DNA of 64,000 nt, from positions 405,039 through 469,038 of the forward strand of contig NZ_QAJL01000002.1 of assembly GCF_003852525.1 (NCBI RefSeq). The letters run 5' to 3'. Below the pieces are notes generated by a model. That model saw only the letters and a program-made list of their open reading frames with translations. It was not told the DNA's origin and searched no databases. The stretch comes from Pedobacter sp. KBW06. Lineage in GTDB: Bacteria; Bacteroidota; Bacteroidia; Sphingobacteriales; Sphingobacteriaceae. Position 1 is the first letter of the stretch, and the number at the start of each line of letters is the position of its first letter. A program made the position numbers and the translations under genes. Shown here piece by piece: positions 25,817 through 34,386 of the stretch.

Positions 25817-26557
25817 ATGCTTAAATCATACGCTTTTGTACTGCTGACATTTTCCATGATGCTCTCCTTTAACAGCAACAGTTTCGCGAAGAAAAAAAAG
25901 ATTCTGATCTTTTCCAAAACTGCCGGATTTCACCATAGCTCGATTCCCGCCGGAATCATGGCCATCCAACGCCTGGCGATGGAAAACAAGTTTATTGCAG
26001 ACAGCACTACCGACGCGACAAAAATAAACACCGCAAACCTTAAACAATATGCCGCAGTTGTATTTCTCAATACTACCGGAGACATCTTTAATGAGCAACA
26101 GGAAAAAGCATTTGAGCAATACATCCGATCAGGAGGAGGTTTTGTGGGTGTACATGCAGCCACGGATACCGAGTATGGCTGGCCCTGGTTTGGAAAACTT
26201 TCGGGTGCCTATTTTGTAAAACATCCGGCACAGCAGGTCGCGGAACTAAACGTCCTTAACCGCAATACCATTTCCACCAAACATTTGCCGGAGGTTTGGA
26301 AAAGAAAAGACGAATGGTACAACTTCAAAGACATCTCCCCCGATCTGAAAGTCCTCATCAGCATCAACGAAAACAGTTATACCGGAGGAAGCAACGGGGC
26401 AAACCACCCTATGGCCTGGTATCATGATTTTGAAGGCGGAAGGTCTTTCTATACCGGACTCGGGCATACAGAAGAATCTTATACTGATCCTCTTTTTTTA
26501 CAGCACCTGCTTGGAGGGATTCAATATGCGATGGGTGTAAAGCGAATGGAACGCTAA
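25817..26557 (+). CDS. Exported ThuA-domain protein
   Basis: 246 residues with a signal peptide (about 1-24) and a ThuA fold related to class I glutamine amidotransferases: ILIFSKTAGFHHSSIPAG, VVFLNTTGDIFNEQQEKAFEQYIRSGGGFVGVHAATDTEY and HPMAWYHDFEGGRSFYTGLGHTEESY. ThuA was named from trehalose utilisation. In Bacteroidota these proteins are exported and linked to sugar metabolism, possibly as hydrolases; the exact reaction is unsettled. It is convergent with the HPP gene, with 4 bp between stops. Confidence 0.85.
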   Translation: MLKSYAFVLLTFSMMLSFNSNSFAKKKKILIFSKTAGFHHSSIPAGIMAIQRLAMENKFIADSTTDATKINTANLKQYAAVVFLNTTGDIFNEQQEKAFEQYIRSGGGFVGVHAATDTEYGWPWFGKLSGAYFVKHPAQQVAELNVLNRNTISTKHLPEVWKRKDEWYNFKDISPDLKVLISINENSYTGGSNGANHPMAWYHDFEGGRSFYTGLGHTEESYTDPLFLQHLLGGIQYAMGVKRMER

Positions 26558-26561
26558 AAAG

Positions 26562-27134
26562 TTAGTGGATTCTTCTTCGCTTAAAAATCGGTTTGGCCGG
26601 ATATTTCCGGTGACGCATATTGTTGAACACCAGGGCAACAAGAAAAAGGATCATCACACCGGTAAATACCGGGGAAAAAACATAAAGGTATCCCATTGCT
26701 TTAATTTTTGCCCCTCCGGTTACTGCGATTAAAGCTGTAGCACCACCCGGTGGGTGCAAAGTCTTGGTGATCTGCATGGCTACAATTGACAATGAAACCG
26801 CCAATGCACCGGCAAACCAGAGTTCAGAAGGAAAAAGTTTCAGGATGGTTACGCCAATGATGGCAGAGATGACATGCCCCCCGATCAGGTTGCGGGGTTG
26901 GGCCAGAGGGCTGTTAATGATCCCGTAAATCAATACCGAAGAAGCGCCAAATGAGCCGATCAGGAATAAATTATCGTTGGCAACCAGGTACTGGCTGTTG
27001 AGTAAACCAATCAAACCAATTCCAACGAAGGAACCGATAAAGGTTAAAATATGCTCCTTTGCGTCAATTAAAGTCTCCCGGTACAGTACGTACCTTGCTC
27101 TGCGGTAATGTTTTCTAATGATCTTTCCTGGCAT
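26562..27134 (-). CDS. HPP-family integral membrane protein
   Basis: 190 residues with four to five hydrophobic segments and the name-giving motif KTLHPPGGATAL, preceded by a short basic N-terminus (KIIRKHYRRARYVLYRETL). HPP proteins have been linked to nitrite transport in chloroplasts and cyanobacteria; the role in Bacteroidota is not known. No CBS domain is fused. A CAAAAGTA (minus-strand TACTTTTG) at 27153-27160 may be its -7 box. Confidence 0.85.
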   Translation of the reverse strand: MPGKIIRKHYRRARYVLYRETLIDAKEHILTFIGSFVGIGLIGLLNSQYLVANDNLFLIGSFGASSVLIYGIINSPLAQPRNLIGGHVISAIIGVTILKLFPSELWFAGALAVSLSIVAMQITKTLHPPGGATALIAVTGGAKIKAMGYLYVFSPVFTGVMILFLVALVFNNMRHRKYPAKPIFKRRRIH

Positions 27135-27213
27135 CCCAATCTATATTCGCCGCAAAAGTAACACAATATCTAGTGAAACACTAGTCTTTATCCGAATTTT
27201 ACACTAAACAGAA

Positions 27214-27245
27214 AGGTCTTCCGCAACACTTATTCCGGAAGACCT
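27214..27245 (-). terminator. Terminator after the NAD(P)-binding protein gene
   Basis: AGGTCTTCCG and CGGAAGACCT pair perfectly around a 12-nt loop 15 bp past the stop at 27260. A weak T-run follows on the minus strand. Confidence 0.65.
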
Positions 27246-27259
27246 CTTTTGTTTCCTGC

Positions 27260-27910
27260 TTAATAAGCAGCTGTAAATCTTTGCTTTGGGTGTTTGTTAT
27301 TTTCCAGTTCATCGGCAATCACTACCGCTAAATCCTGCACAGAAAGGATGCTTCTGCCTTCTTCATTGAAAACCGGGCTGTTTGCACCTAAACGGTAATG
27401 TCCGGTACGTCCGGCAGTGATGCCGGGATGCATTTCTATTGCAGGGCTAAAGAAAGTCCAGTCCAGTTCTTCTTCTTTTTTGATGGTATTCAGGTAATCT
27501 CTGGCAGCGGTAGCACCTGCTTTATATTCGGCAGGAAAATCCGGCCCGTCTACCAGCTGATTTCCGTCGATCTCCAGGCTTCCTGCGCCACCAATTACAA
27601 TCAGGCGGTTCACATCTGAGGCTTTAACTGCTTTTTGGATGGCTTCTGAACCCTCCACAAAATCATGGTAAAGATTTGGATTGGTCCATCCTGCGTTGTA
27701 AGCACTGATCACTGCATCGGCACCTTCAATAGCAGCGGTTAATTCAGCGGTATTCAATACATCTACCTCTTTTACGGCAAGCTGTGCATTGCTTTGTTTT
27801 ACTTTCGCTGCATCCCTTACAATTCCCGTAACCTCATGACCACGGTTTAACAGCTCTTCTAAAATGTTTGATCCTACGAAGCCACTTGCTCCAATTAATG
27901 ATACTTTCAT
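27260..27910 (-). CDS. NAD(P)-binding oxidoreductase, YwnB-like
   Basis: 216 residues of the atypical SDR / NAD(P)H-binding family with the Rossmann motif SLIGASGFVGSN near the N-terminus and EVTGIVRDAAKV after it. There is no YxxxK catalytic motif of classical SDRs. It lies 58 bp downstream of an Rrf2-family regulator, the same pair as ywnA-ywnB in Bacillus. A palindrome upstream of this gene (27932-27952) matches the one upstream of the regulator, so repression by the Rrf2 protein is likely. Substrate unknown; quinone or isoprenoid-type reductases are relatives. Confidence 0.85.
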   Translation of the reverse strand: MKVSLIGASGFVGSNILEELLNRGHEVTGIVRDAAKVKQSNAQLAVKEVDVLNTAELTAAIEGADAVISAYNAGWTNPNLYHDFVEGSEAIQKAVKASDVNRLIVIGGAGSLEIDGNQLVDGPDFPAEYKAGATAARDYLNTIKKEEELDWTFFSPAIEMHPGITAGRTGHYRLGANSPVFNEEGRSILSVQDLAVVIADELENNKHPKQRFTAAY

Positions 27911-27931
27911 GTTTTCTATTTTTTAGTTATA

Positions 27932-27952
27932 TTGTAATGTTATTTGTTACAG
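27932..27952. promoter_or_regulatory. Candidate Rrf2 operator at the NAD(P)-binding protein gene
   Basis: A 21-bp imperfect palindrome with half-sites TTGTAA and TTACAG. It agrees at 16 of 21 positions with the palindrome at 28381-28401 before the rrf2 gene. It lies 22 bp before the start codon. Confidence 0.65.
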
Positions 27953-27968
27953 TTATAGTCAAAAAAAA

Positions 27969-28379
27969 TCAATCGAACTGATCACTGAAATCAGCTAATG
28001 TTTTTTTAGACAATTCGTTAATTAATACCTGTTCTGTATCGTCATATAATGCTTTTAAATGCTGACTCACCTGCTTACCCACCGCACAATGGGGATTGGG
28101 TTCATTTTTAGAAGTACCCAGCAGGTTGTTCTGTCTTACTGCAACATAAACCTGATCTAAGGTGATTGTGTTTGCAGGCTTAGCCAAAAAACTTCCTCCG
28201 TTTTTACCCTCTTTGCTTCCTACAAAGCCATGGTTTCTTAAAGTGATCAGCTCCTTTCTTACCAGAACAGGGTTGATGTTCACACTTCCTGCGATATAGT
28301 CGGAAGACATCAGCTCCCCTTTTGCTTTCTCAAGCAATGTCAGGATGTGTAAAGAAATGGCAAATCTTGCATTGTTCAT
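27969..28379 (-). CDS. Rrf2-family transcriptional regulator, YwnA-like
   Basis: 136 residues with a winged helix (FAISLHILTLL, SSDYIAGSVNINPVLVRKELITLRNHGFVGSKEGKNGGSFLAK) and a dimer helix. Only one cysteine (PHCAVG) is present, so it lacks the three-Cys Fe-S site of IscR/NsrR and is of the YwnA/CymR-like apo type. A longer reading from 28583 adds 68 residues without family similarity and runs through the promoter. The start at 28379 fits the family and the promoter at 28404-28434. Confidence 0.88.
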   Translation of the reverse strand: MNNARFAISLHILTLLEKAKGELMSSDYIAGSVNINPVLVRKELITLRNHGFVGSKEGKNGGSFLAKPANTITLDQVYVAVRQNNLLGTSKNEPNPHCAVGKQVSQHLKALYDDTEQVLINELSKKTLADFSDQFD

Positions 28380-28380
28380 T

Positions 28381-28401
28381 CTGTAATTATTTTTATTACA
28401 G
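28381..28401. promoter_or_regulatory. Candidate Rrf2 autoregulatory operator
   Basis: A perfect 7-bp inverted repeat CTGTAAT-N7-ATTACAG starts 2 bp before the regulator's ATG and lies just downstream of its -7 box, over the predicted transcription start. Binding there would block transcription initiation. Confidence 0.7.
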
Positions 28402-28403
28402 TA

Positions 28404-28434
28404 CAAAGGTAATGCTATAATTGTTATTTCCAAA
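28404..28434 (-). promoter_or_regulatory. Promoter of the rrf2-type regulator
   Basis: On the minus strand TTTG (28434-28431), 19 bp, then TACCTTTG (28411-28404): a full match to the Bacteroidota consensus. The operator palindrome begins 3 bp downstream. Confidence 0.7.
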
Positions 28435-28491
28435 AAATATTTAAGATCGGCAAAGAAGTTTAACTTTGTCTCTTTATTGAGTTGCTTCCCC

Positions 28492-29538
28492 ATGATGATG
28501 ATCCCTGGTCCTTTTTTACACCGACTTTTTTTAGCCTGTCTCCTGTTCGTATCGGCCCTCTCCTCCTGTAAACGGGAAAGCAACGCTGATGCGGCATTTT
28601 ATTACTGGAAGCAAACCTTAACCTTAAATAAAGCACAACATCAAGTTCTGGATGAAGTTGCGGCCGGTAAACTTTACCTGCGCTTTTTTGATATCAAATG
28701 GGATGACCATGCCGGAAAAGCACATCCTGAAGCGATCATCAGTTTTAAAGAACCTGTTAACACAACAAAGCTGACCCCTGTGGTCTTCATCACCAATCAG
28801 ACCTTTGAAAAGTTAAGCCTTGCAGGTGTGGATAGCCTCGCCATGCAAAGCAATACCTTATTGCAGCATCTGGCACAGGCACAAAAAATAAACTATCAAA
28901 GTGTACAATTCGATTGCGACTGGAGCCTGGGAACGAAAGACAAATACTTTCAGTTTCTGAAATCCTTTAAGGCCATCAGCAAAAAGCAACTCGAGGCAAC
29001 CATCAGGCTCCACCAGGTCAAATATCAGGTCAAAACCGGCATCCCTCCTGTAGACAGGGGAATCCTGATGTTTTACAACATGGGAAAGCTCTCTCCAAAA
29101 CCCGAAGATCCAAATTCCATTTATAATCCCAAAGATGCGGCAACTTATATCAGCTATCTTCCGAAATACGGCTTACCTTTGGACATTGCTTTGCCCCTGT
29201 TTTCCTGGTCCGTTCACATCAGGAATGGTGAAATTATCCAGGTATATGGAAAAATCGGAAAAAAGGAACTGAGTAACACGGAAAACTTTCAGCCTGCCGC
29301 AGATAAAAATGTGTATAAAGCGTTAAGAAGCTTTTTTACCGGAGGGGTTTATGTGAAAACCGACGACCTTTTCAAGCTGGAAGAAACAGATAAAGCATTA
29401 CTGGAACAGGCCGCCATACAACTGGCCGAACATTTGAATAAAAAAGAACACAAAACCATCATCTATTATGAAATTGGCAACCTCAACATTTCAACATTTA
29501 AAACAAAGGATTTCGAAGAAATTTCTGCTCATTTTTAG
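28492..29538 (+). CDS. Hypothetical lipoprotein
   Basis: About 348 residues. The N-terminal signal ends in VSALSSC, a lipobox, followed by KRESNADAAFYYWKQTL. The mature part has no recognised catalytic motif, though the arrangement (IKWDDHAGKAHPEAIISF, VQFDCDWSLGTKDKYFQFLKSF, LPLFSWSVHI) hints at a TIM-barrel-like fold. A TAACTTTG -7 box lies at 28461-28468. It overlaps the following gene by 71 bp in another frame, if that gene's start is right, so the two form a translationally linked pair. Confidence 0.7.
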   Translation: MMMIPGPFLHRLFLACLLFVSALSSCKRESNADAAFYYWKQTLTLNKAQHQVLDEVAAGKLYLRFFDIKWDDHAGKAHPEAIISFKEPVNTTKLTPVVFITNQTFEKLSLAGVDSLAMQSNTLLQHLAQAQKINYQSVQFDCDWSLGTKDKYFQFLKSFKAISKKQLEATIRLHQVKYQVKTGIPPVDRGILMFYNMGKLSPKPEDPNSIYNPKDAATYISYLPKYGLPLDIALPLFSWSVHIRNGEIIQVYGKIGKKELSNTENFQPAADKNVYKALRSFFTGGVYVKTDDLFKLEETDKALLEQAAIQLAEHLNKKEHKTIIYYEIGNLNISTFKTKDFEEISAHF

Positions 29539-31783
29539 CCTTAGCACACTTTCTGTCGGAGGAGTAGTCTGGGCTTGCGCAGATTATGGCTATTCCGACG
29601 ACTTCTCCAGCTTTAGTCCTGAAGCCTTTGTGGCTAAGGAATATACCCCTTTCTTTTATAGTGATTTCTCTACCTATTATACCAAAGATTACACGTATAG
29701 GGACGACAATACCAATACCCGTTACAACGATCAGATTGTAAAAGAATGGCATGATTATTTTGGACAACAGCTGGGTAAAAAGGACCTGGAATACCTGTTG
29801 CTAAAGACCAGTGCCAAAGGAATAGATTCTGTTTATCAAAATTTCCAGGGCAAAATTAAAGTCCTGCCCGACAGCATGCCTCAGCTAAAAACATTAAAAC
29901 TGGACAAAAAACAGGTCAACTCCTTTTTTGAGTACCTGTCGCTGGCCAAATCTGCTGAAGATTTTTCCGCAAAATATCAGGAATATTATGGCTGGGATGA
30001 GAAACCAAATTATGCTGCACCAAAATCAATGGAACTCTCCCTGTTAACCGCATTCCAAAAAACCAAAGATCCTTTTATCAAGCAACGCCTCTGGTTCCAG
30101 CTGGTTCGTTATTATTATTTCCTGGAAAGAAGCACGGGTGTTAAACCCGTTAAAGATTCACAGCTGATCAAAGCCTTTGATACCTATAAAGATACTTTCC
30201 CAAAAAACATGATTTATTACAGAACCCTGGGTTATGTTGCAGGAAGACATTACCTGGCGAAAGATTATGCGACTTCCAACTACCTTTTCAGCCTTTGCTA
30301 CAATTACGCTTCGGAGATGAAAATTCCTGCAAAATGGGCCTTTCACCCGAACGAGGAGGCAGATTGGAAGCAGAGCCTGGCGATGGCCAAAAGCAAGGAA
30401 GAAAAGATCACGCTCTGGCATTTACTGGGCATCTATTTCGATACCGAAAGGGCCATTCCTGAGATCATCGCTTTAGATCCTAAATCAGAAAAACTGGACC
30501 TGCTCCTGAGCAGGGTGGTTAATATCACAGAAAGCAGCCGCTCCGGTTACTGGGGAGGAAAAGAAGATTCGACCAAAACCCTAAGGGCAAATACAGCCCT
30601 GGTAAGTGGGATCGCTTTGAAAAACAATACTTCCAAACCTTATTTCTGGAACCTTGCCGCAGGGTACCTGAACTTCATGAATAAAAACTATGCCCAGGCC
30701 GCTAAATTTTATCAGGCTGCAAAAACACAGCTGCCTAAAGACAATGCGCTGATCATGGCTCAGTACAAGATTCTGGACTGGGGTTTATACATCAGACAAC
30801 TGAAAAAGATCGATGCAAAAGCCGAAGCTAAAATGGTAGAGCCTTTAAACTGGTTTGCCAGACTTAAAGAAGGAAAAGACACCATCCCTGACCTCAGGTT
30901 CTATCAATCCCTGAACGAAAGCCTGGGCGTGATTTCCAGCCTTTATAAAAAACAAGGCGATCCTGTAAAAGCCAATATCTTCAGCAATTACCATGAATTT
31001 TACACGAACAACCAAAACATTGAAAGCCTGAAAAGCCTGATGCAGAAAAGCAATCAGAGCCCTTTTGAAAAGGCCATGTTACACTATTACCCTTACAAAC
31101 TGGAAGACCTTTATTTCTTCCAGGCCACAGTACTGGTGTATCAGGAAAGGCTGGATGAGGCGATTGCATTTTTAGCGAAAAGCAACAGGGCAGGTACCAT
31201 GCTTTTAGGGAACCCTTTCAACATGCGCATGAACGATTGTCATGATTGCGACCACCAGATGGCACAGTCTAAAAAATTCAGTTCGATGAGCATGCTGAAG
31301 ATGATGAAAAACCTGAAAGATGAGCTTACTGCCGGCAGAAACGTTTACAACAATGCAAACCTGCTTGCCAATGCCTATTACAACATTACCCATTATGGAA
31401 ATGCAAGGGCATTTTATGAATCAGAGCTTACCGATTCTTACAGCAGTTATGCCATGGGGATTCCTGCTCCGTTCCGTCCGATGTTGCTTTCCGGAAAAAT
31501 TGCAGAGAAGTATTACCTCATTGCAAGGGAAGCCACCAAGAGCAAAGAACAAAAGGCAAGGTGTACGTTTATGGCCAGCAAATGTGAGCGCAATGAAAGC
31601 TATAACCGTTCTTATGAACTTCCGGAAAACAAGAACGCAGGTTATTGGAGTGTAAAGACAGATCCGGTTTATTTCGGCAGGTACTTTTCCGTACTGAGAC
31701 AACAATATGCAGATACCAGATTCTACCAGGAAGCCTTAAATGAATGTGGGTATTTCAGGAAATATGCCAGCAAGACCCGATAA
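29468..31783 (+). CDS. Large hypothetical exported, TPR-like protein
   Basis: Up to 771 residues. A hydrophobic segment FLLIFSLSTLSVGGVVWAC lies at about 19-37, so the true start may be a few codons after 29468 at a non-ATG codon; the ATG at 29468 is the only one near. The Cys after VVWA may be lipidated. The rest is a long alpha-helical repeat pattern (RHYLAKDYATSNYLFSLCYN, LNFMNKNYAQAAKFYQAAKT) typical of TPR-like superhelices. No enzyme motif. It is paired with the upstream lipoprotein; function unknown. Confidence 0.7.
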   Translation: MKLATSTFQHLKQRISKKFLLIFSLSTLSVGGVVWACADYGYSDDFSSFSPEAFVAKEYTPFFYSDFSTYYTKDYTYRDDNTNTRYNDQIVKEWHDYFGQQLGKKDLEYLLLKTSAKGIDSVYQNFQGKIKVLPDSMPQLKTLKLDKKQVNSFFEYLSLAKSAEDFSAKYQEYYGWDEKPNYAAPKSMELSLLTAFQKTKDPFIKQRLWFQLVRYYYFLERSTGVKPVKDSQLIKAFDTYKDTFPKNMIYYRTLGYVAGRHYLAKDYATSNYLFSLCYNYASEMKIPAKWAFHPNEEADWKQSLAMAKSKEEKITLWHLLGIYFDTERAIPEIIALDPKSEKLDLLLSRVVNITESSRSGYWGGKEDSTKTLRANTALVSGIALKNNTSKPYFWNLAAGYLNFMNKNYAQAAKFYQAAKTQLPKDNALIMAQYKILDWGLYIRQLKKIDAKAEAKMVEPLNWFARLKEGKDTIPDLRFYQSLNESLGVISSLYKKQGDPVKANIFSNYHEFYTNNQNIESLKSLMQKSNQSPFEKAMLHYYPYKLEDLYFFQATVLVYQERLDEAIAFLAKSNRAGTMLLGNPFNMRMNDCHDCDHQMAQSKKFSSMSMLKMMKNLKDELTAGRNVYNNANLLANAYYNITHYGNARAFYESELTDSYSSYAMGIPAPFRPMLLSGKIAEKYYLIAREATKSKEQKARCTFMASKCERNESYNRSYELPENKNAGYWSVKTDPVYFGRYFSVLRQQYADTRFYQEALNECGYFRKYASKTR

Positions 31784-31798
31784 CCTGTTTCAAAAGCA

Positions 31799-32440
31799 AT
31801 GTCGATGAAACCAGTTGTGGAACTGATTACGGCCTGGGCCGATTATGAAAGCAAAAATCCCGCTGCTTCGGTAGCGGATTTTTGCAGTCATTATTTGCTG
31901 AACAGCAAAGGCCTGCCGATCGGCGAAACTCCGGTTGAAGCCACAATTTCAGACGCTGATGCCCAACTGTCCGGCCTCATTAACCAGCTTAATGCCATTC
32001 ATGTGATTTATGCAAAGGCGGTATTAAAGGAAATGCCCGGAATAGAGCTGGAATGGTTTTATTTTATGAAAGAAATAGACCGGCAGAAAGAAGCGAGAAA
32101 GTCTGACGTGGTAAGCGCTGTATTTTTTGAACAATCCACCGGGATTGACATCCTCAACAGGATTAAAAAAGCAGGCTTAATCCAGGAAAGGAATGATCCG
32201 ATGGATAAGCGGGCAAGATTGGTAAAACTCAGCCCACAGGGAGAAAAGATACTGATCAGTCTTCATCAGCTCCTCTCTAAAGCAGATCATATGCTGTATC
32301 AGGACCTTGCCGGCCCCAATAAAAAGATGCTGATCAACCTCCTGTCCGATACGGAGAAAAAACACAATGCCCTGATCTCAGAAAACCGCCATAAGCAGCT
32401 GGAAGAATTGATCGCCGGGTATCAGCAGGAAAAGAAATAG
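31799..32440 (+). CDS. MarR-family transcriptional regulator
   Basis: 213 residues, longer than usual because of an N-terminal extension of about 60 residues. The winged-helix part has FYFMKEIDRQKEARKSDVVSAVFFEQSTGIDILNRIKKAGLIQERNDPMDKRARLVKLSPQGEKIL, where the DKRARLVKL wing is a hallmark of MarR proteins. It lies 15 bp after the TPR-like gene and 62 bp before the Ada-like gene in the same direction. The ligand and targets cannot be inferred. Confidence 0.87.
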   Translation: MSMKPVVELITAWADYESKNPAASVADFCSHYLLNSKGLPIGETPVEATISDADAQLSGLINQLNAIHVIYAKAVLKEMPGIELEWFYFMKEIDRQKEARKSDVVSAVFFEQSTGIDILNRIKKAGLIQERNDPMDKRARLVKLSPQGEKILISLHQLLSKADHMLYQDLAGPNKKMLINLLSDTEKKHNALISENRHKQLEELIAGYQQEKK

Positions 32441-32502
32441 CGCAAGTTTCGGGTTTTAACTCCTTAAGCTTAGCCGTAGTTTTGAATTGTAAATTTCGAA
32501 AC

Positions 32503-33351
32503 ATGGAAACATTAAATCAAATTGATTACCACAGAATTGAAAAAGCGATTGATTATTTAAAGGTCAACTTTAAACAACAGCCCTCATTGGAGGATGTCGC
32601 CGCTCATGTATACCTGAGCCCCTTTCATTTTCAACGGATGTTTAAGGAATGGGCAGGTGTTACACCAAAGAAATTTCTTCAGTACCTCAGTATAGAATAT
32701 GCTAAAGGAATGCTAAAAGACCAGCAAAACACCTTATTTGATGTTGCTTACGAAACCGGATTATCAGGTACCAGCAGGCTTCATGACCTTTTCATCAAAA
32801 TTGAAGGCATGACTCCCGGGGAGTATAAAAACGGGGGTGCACAGCTTCAGATCAATTATAGTTTTGCGGAGAGTCCTTTTGGATCGCTCATCGTTGCCGC
32901 TACGCCCAAAGGCATTTGCTATATGGCTTTTGCGGATGATCCGGACCTTGCTTTTCAGGAACTTCAGGAACGCTTTCCAAATGCAAAATACCGTCAGGTT
33001 CTGGACATGATGCAGCAAAATGCGCTGTATATTTTCGGAAAAGACTGGAGCAGGCTGCAGGAACTGAAACTCCACCTGAAAGGGACTGACTTTCAGATTA
33101 AAGTTTGGGAAACCTTATTAAAGGTGCCAGTGGGCGAATTGTCAACCTATTCGGCCATTGCATCCGCGATAGACAAGCCTAAAGCTTCCAGAGCGGTCGG
33201 TTCTGCAGTGGGCGATAATCCCGTAGCATTTCTGATTCCTTGTCACAGGGTGATTAAATCTACAGGCGAATTGGGCCAATACCATTGGGGAAGTCCGCGG
33301 AAAACCGCCATGATTGGCTGGGAAGCGGCGCAAACAGACCTAAGCCTCTGA
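32503..33351 (+). CDS. Ada-like AraC-type regulator fused to O6-alkylguanine-DNA methyltransferase
   Basis: 282 residues: an AraC helix-turn-helix domain (about 20-105, LEDVAAHVYLSPFHFQRMFK and LFDVAYETGLSGTSRL) followed by the methyltransferase with the acceptor Cys247 in IPCHRV. The N-terminal zinc methyl-phosphotriester domain of classical Ada is missing. Methyl transfer to the acceptor Cys would be the only damage-sensing step. It overlaps the convergent AlkA-type glycosylase gene by 12 bp. The ATG at 32503 was chosen over an upstream TTG; a TAGTTTTG -7 box lies 18 bp before it. Confidence 0.9.
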   Translation: METLNQIDYHRIEKAIDYLKVNFKQQPSLEDVAAHVYLSPFHFQRMFKEWAGVTPKKFLQYLSIEYAKGMLKDQQNTLFDVAYETGLSGTSRLHDLFIKIEGMTPGEYKNGGAQLQINYSFAESPFGSLIVAATPKGICYMAFADDPDLAFQELQERFPNAKYRQVLDMMQQNALYIFGKDWSRLQELKLHLKGTDFQIKVWETLLKVPVGELSTYSAIASAIDKPKASRAVGSAVGDNPVAFLIPCHRVIKSTGELGQYHWGSPRKTAMIGWEAAQTDLSL

Positions 33352-34254
33352 TCGTTTGGACAGCGATCTCCAAAGGTAAAAAACAAGGTAGCTCTCCCAT
33401 GTGGGATAAGCGGAAAAGAAACCCTCAATTTCGAGTGCTTGTTTTTTATCTGTGATGATCCCATGAATCAGCAAAGCATTTAGTAATCCTGCGTCTCCGA
33501 AGGGGATGCAGGATCTTTCTTTCAGGCATTTCATCAGGGTATAATTGGCAGTCCAGAGTCCTACCCCTTTGATGTCCATCAGGGCTTTTTGCCTGGAAGC
33601 AAGGTCAGGCAATTGCCGCAAGCCTTGTTTACTGAGCTGTCCGCTGGCAAAAGCCCGGGCAATGAGGGTCAGGTAAAGTGCTTTGCTTTTAGAAAACTGC
33701 ATGCCCTGCAATTCTTCAATGGCGGCTTCGGCCAGTACCGCAGCCTCCGGAAAAAGGTAATAAGTATCGCCTTGAAAATCCACCCGGCCTCCGTATCGTT
33801 CTACCAGTCTTCTTTTTAGTTTATAGGCAAAAGTCAGGTTGATCTGTTGTCCGATAATCGCCCAGCAAATGGCTTCGAACATATCCGGAATGCCAACCAG
33901 GCGAAGGCCACGATAGGCTTCTGCCATAAAGGCCAAGCGCGGGTCTTTATTCAGCAGTGTATAAAAAGGATTCAGGTTGAGCCCGGTATCAAACCAGTCT
34001 TCTATATATTTTTTAAGCTCCGGTTCTTCATCTGCACTGAGCTCACCCTGTAAAACAGAGGCCTTCAGCTGTGCCGCATCGGCACTGATGTTCAGCAGGA
34101 CAGGCCCATTCTTCAGTAACAGCACTTTATTCAGGCTGTCCCTGTTTACTTTCAGCATACAATCATCGAAATCGCGGTCTAAAAACCACAGACATTCTCC
34201 AAAGTTAAAATCAGGAGGTATTGGTATGCTAAGTATGCGTGTGCCCATCTTCAA
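33340..34254 (-). CDS. alkA: AlkA-type DNA-3-methyladenine glycosylase
   Basis: 304 residues: an N-terminal AlkA_N-like beta domain and an HhH-GPD domain with AICWAIIGQQINLTFAYKLKRRLVERYGG, the hairpin MDIKGVGLWTANYTLMKCL and the catalytic Asp in PFGDAGL. It removes 3-methylated purines in base-excision repair. It faces the Ada-like gene with 12-bp overlap of 3' ends, so the two alkylation-repair genes are adjacent though on opposite strands. The first Met is taken; a Met two codons later is possible. Confidence 0.92.
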   Translation of the reverse strand: MKMGTRILSIPIPPDFNFGECLWFLDRDFDDCMLKVNRDSLNKVLLLKNGPVLLNISADAAQLKASVLQGELSADEEPELKKYIEDWFDTGLNLNPFYTLLNKDPRLAFMAEAYRGLRLVGIPDMFEAICWAIIGQQINLTFAYKLKRRLVERYGGRVDFQGDTYYLFPEAAVLAEAAIEELQGMQFSKSKALYLTLIARAFASGQLSKQGLRQLPDLASRQKALMDIKGVGLWTANYTLMKCLKERSCIPFGDAGLLNALLIHGIITDKKQALEIEGFFSAYPTWESYLVFYLWRSLSKRSEA

Positions 34255-34386
34255 AAATACTCAATTGGAAAGAGAATTAAATCTGATTCTTGCTGAAACA
34301 GCTTTTCTCGGGCAACAGGTGGAAGAAGAAGAAAAATTCTTCCGATCTTTGGCGGCATCTATTACCTTTAGTTTCTCCGTAACCGC

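Noticed and set aside
27969..28583. Longer 204-residue version of the Rrf2 regulator
   Set aside because: The extra 68 residues have no family similarity and cover the consensus promoter and operator; the start at 28379 fits both.
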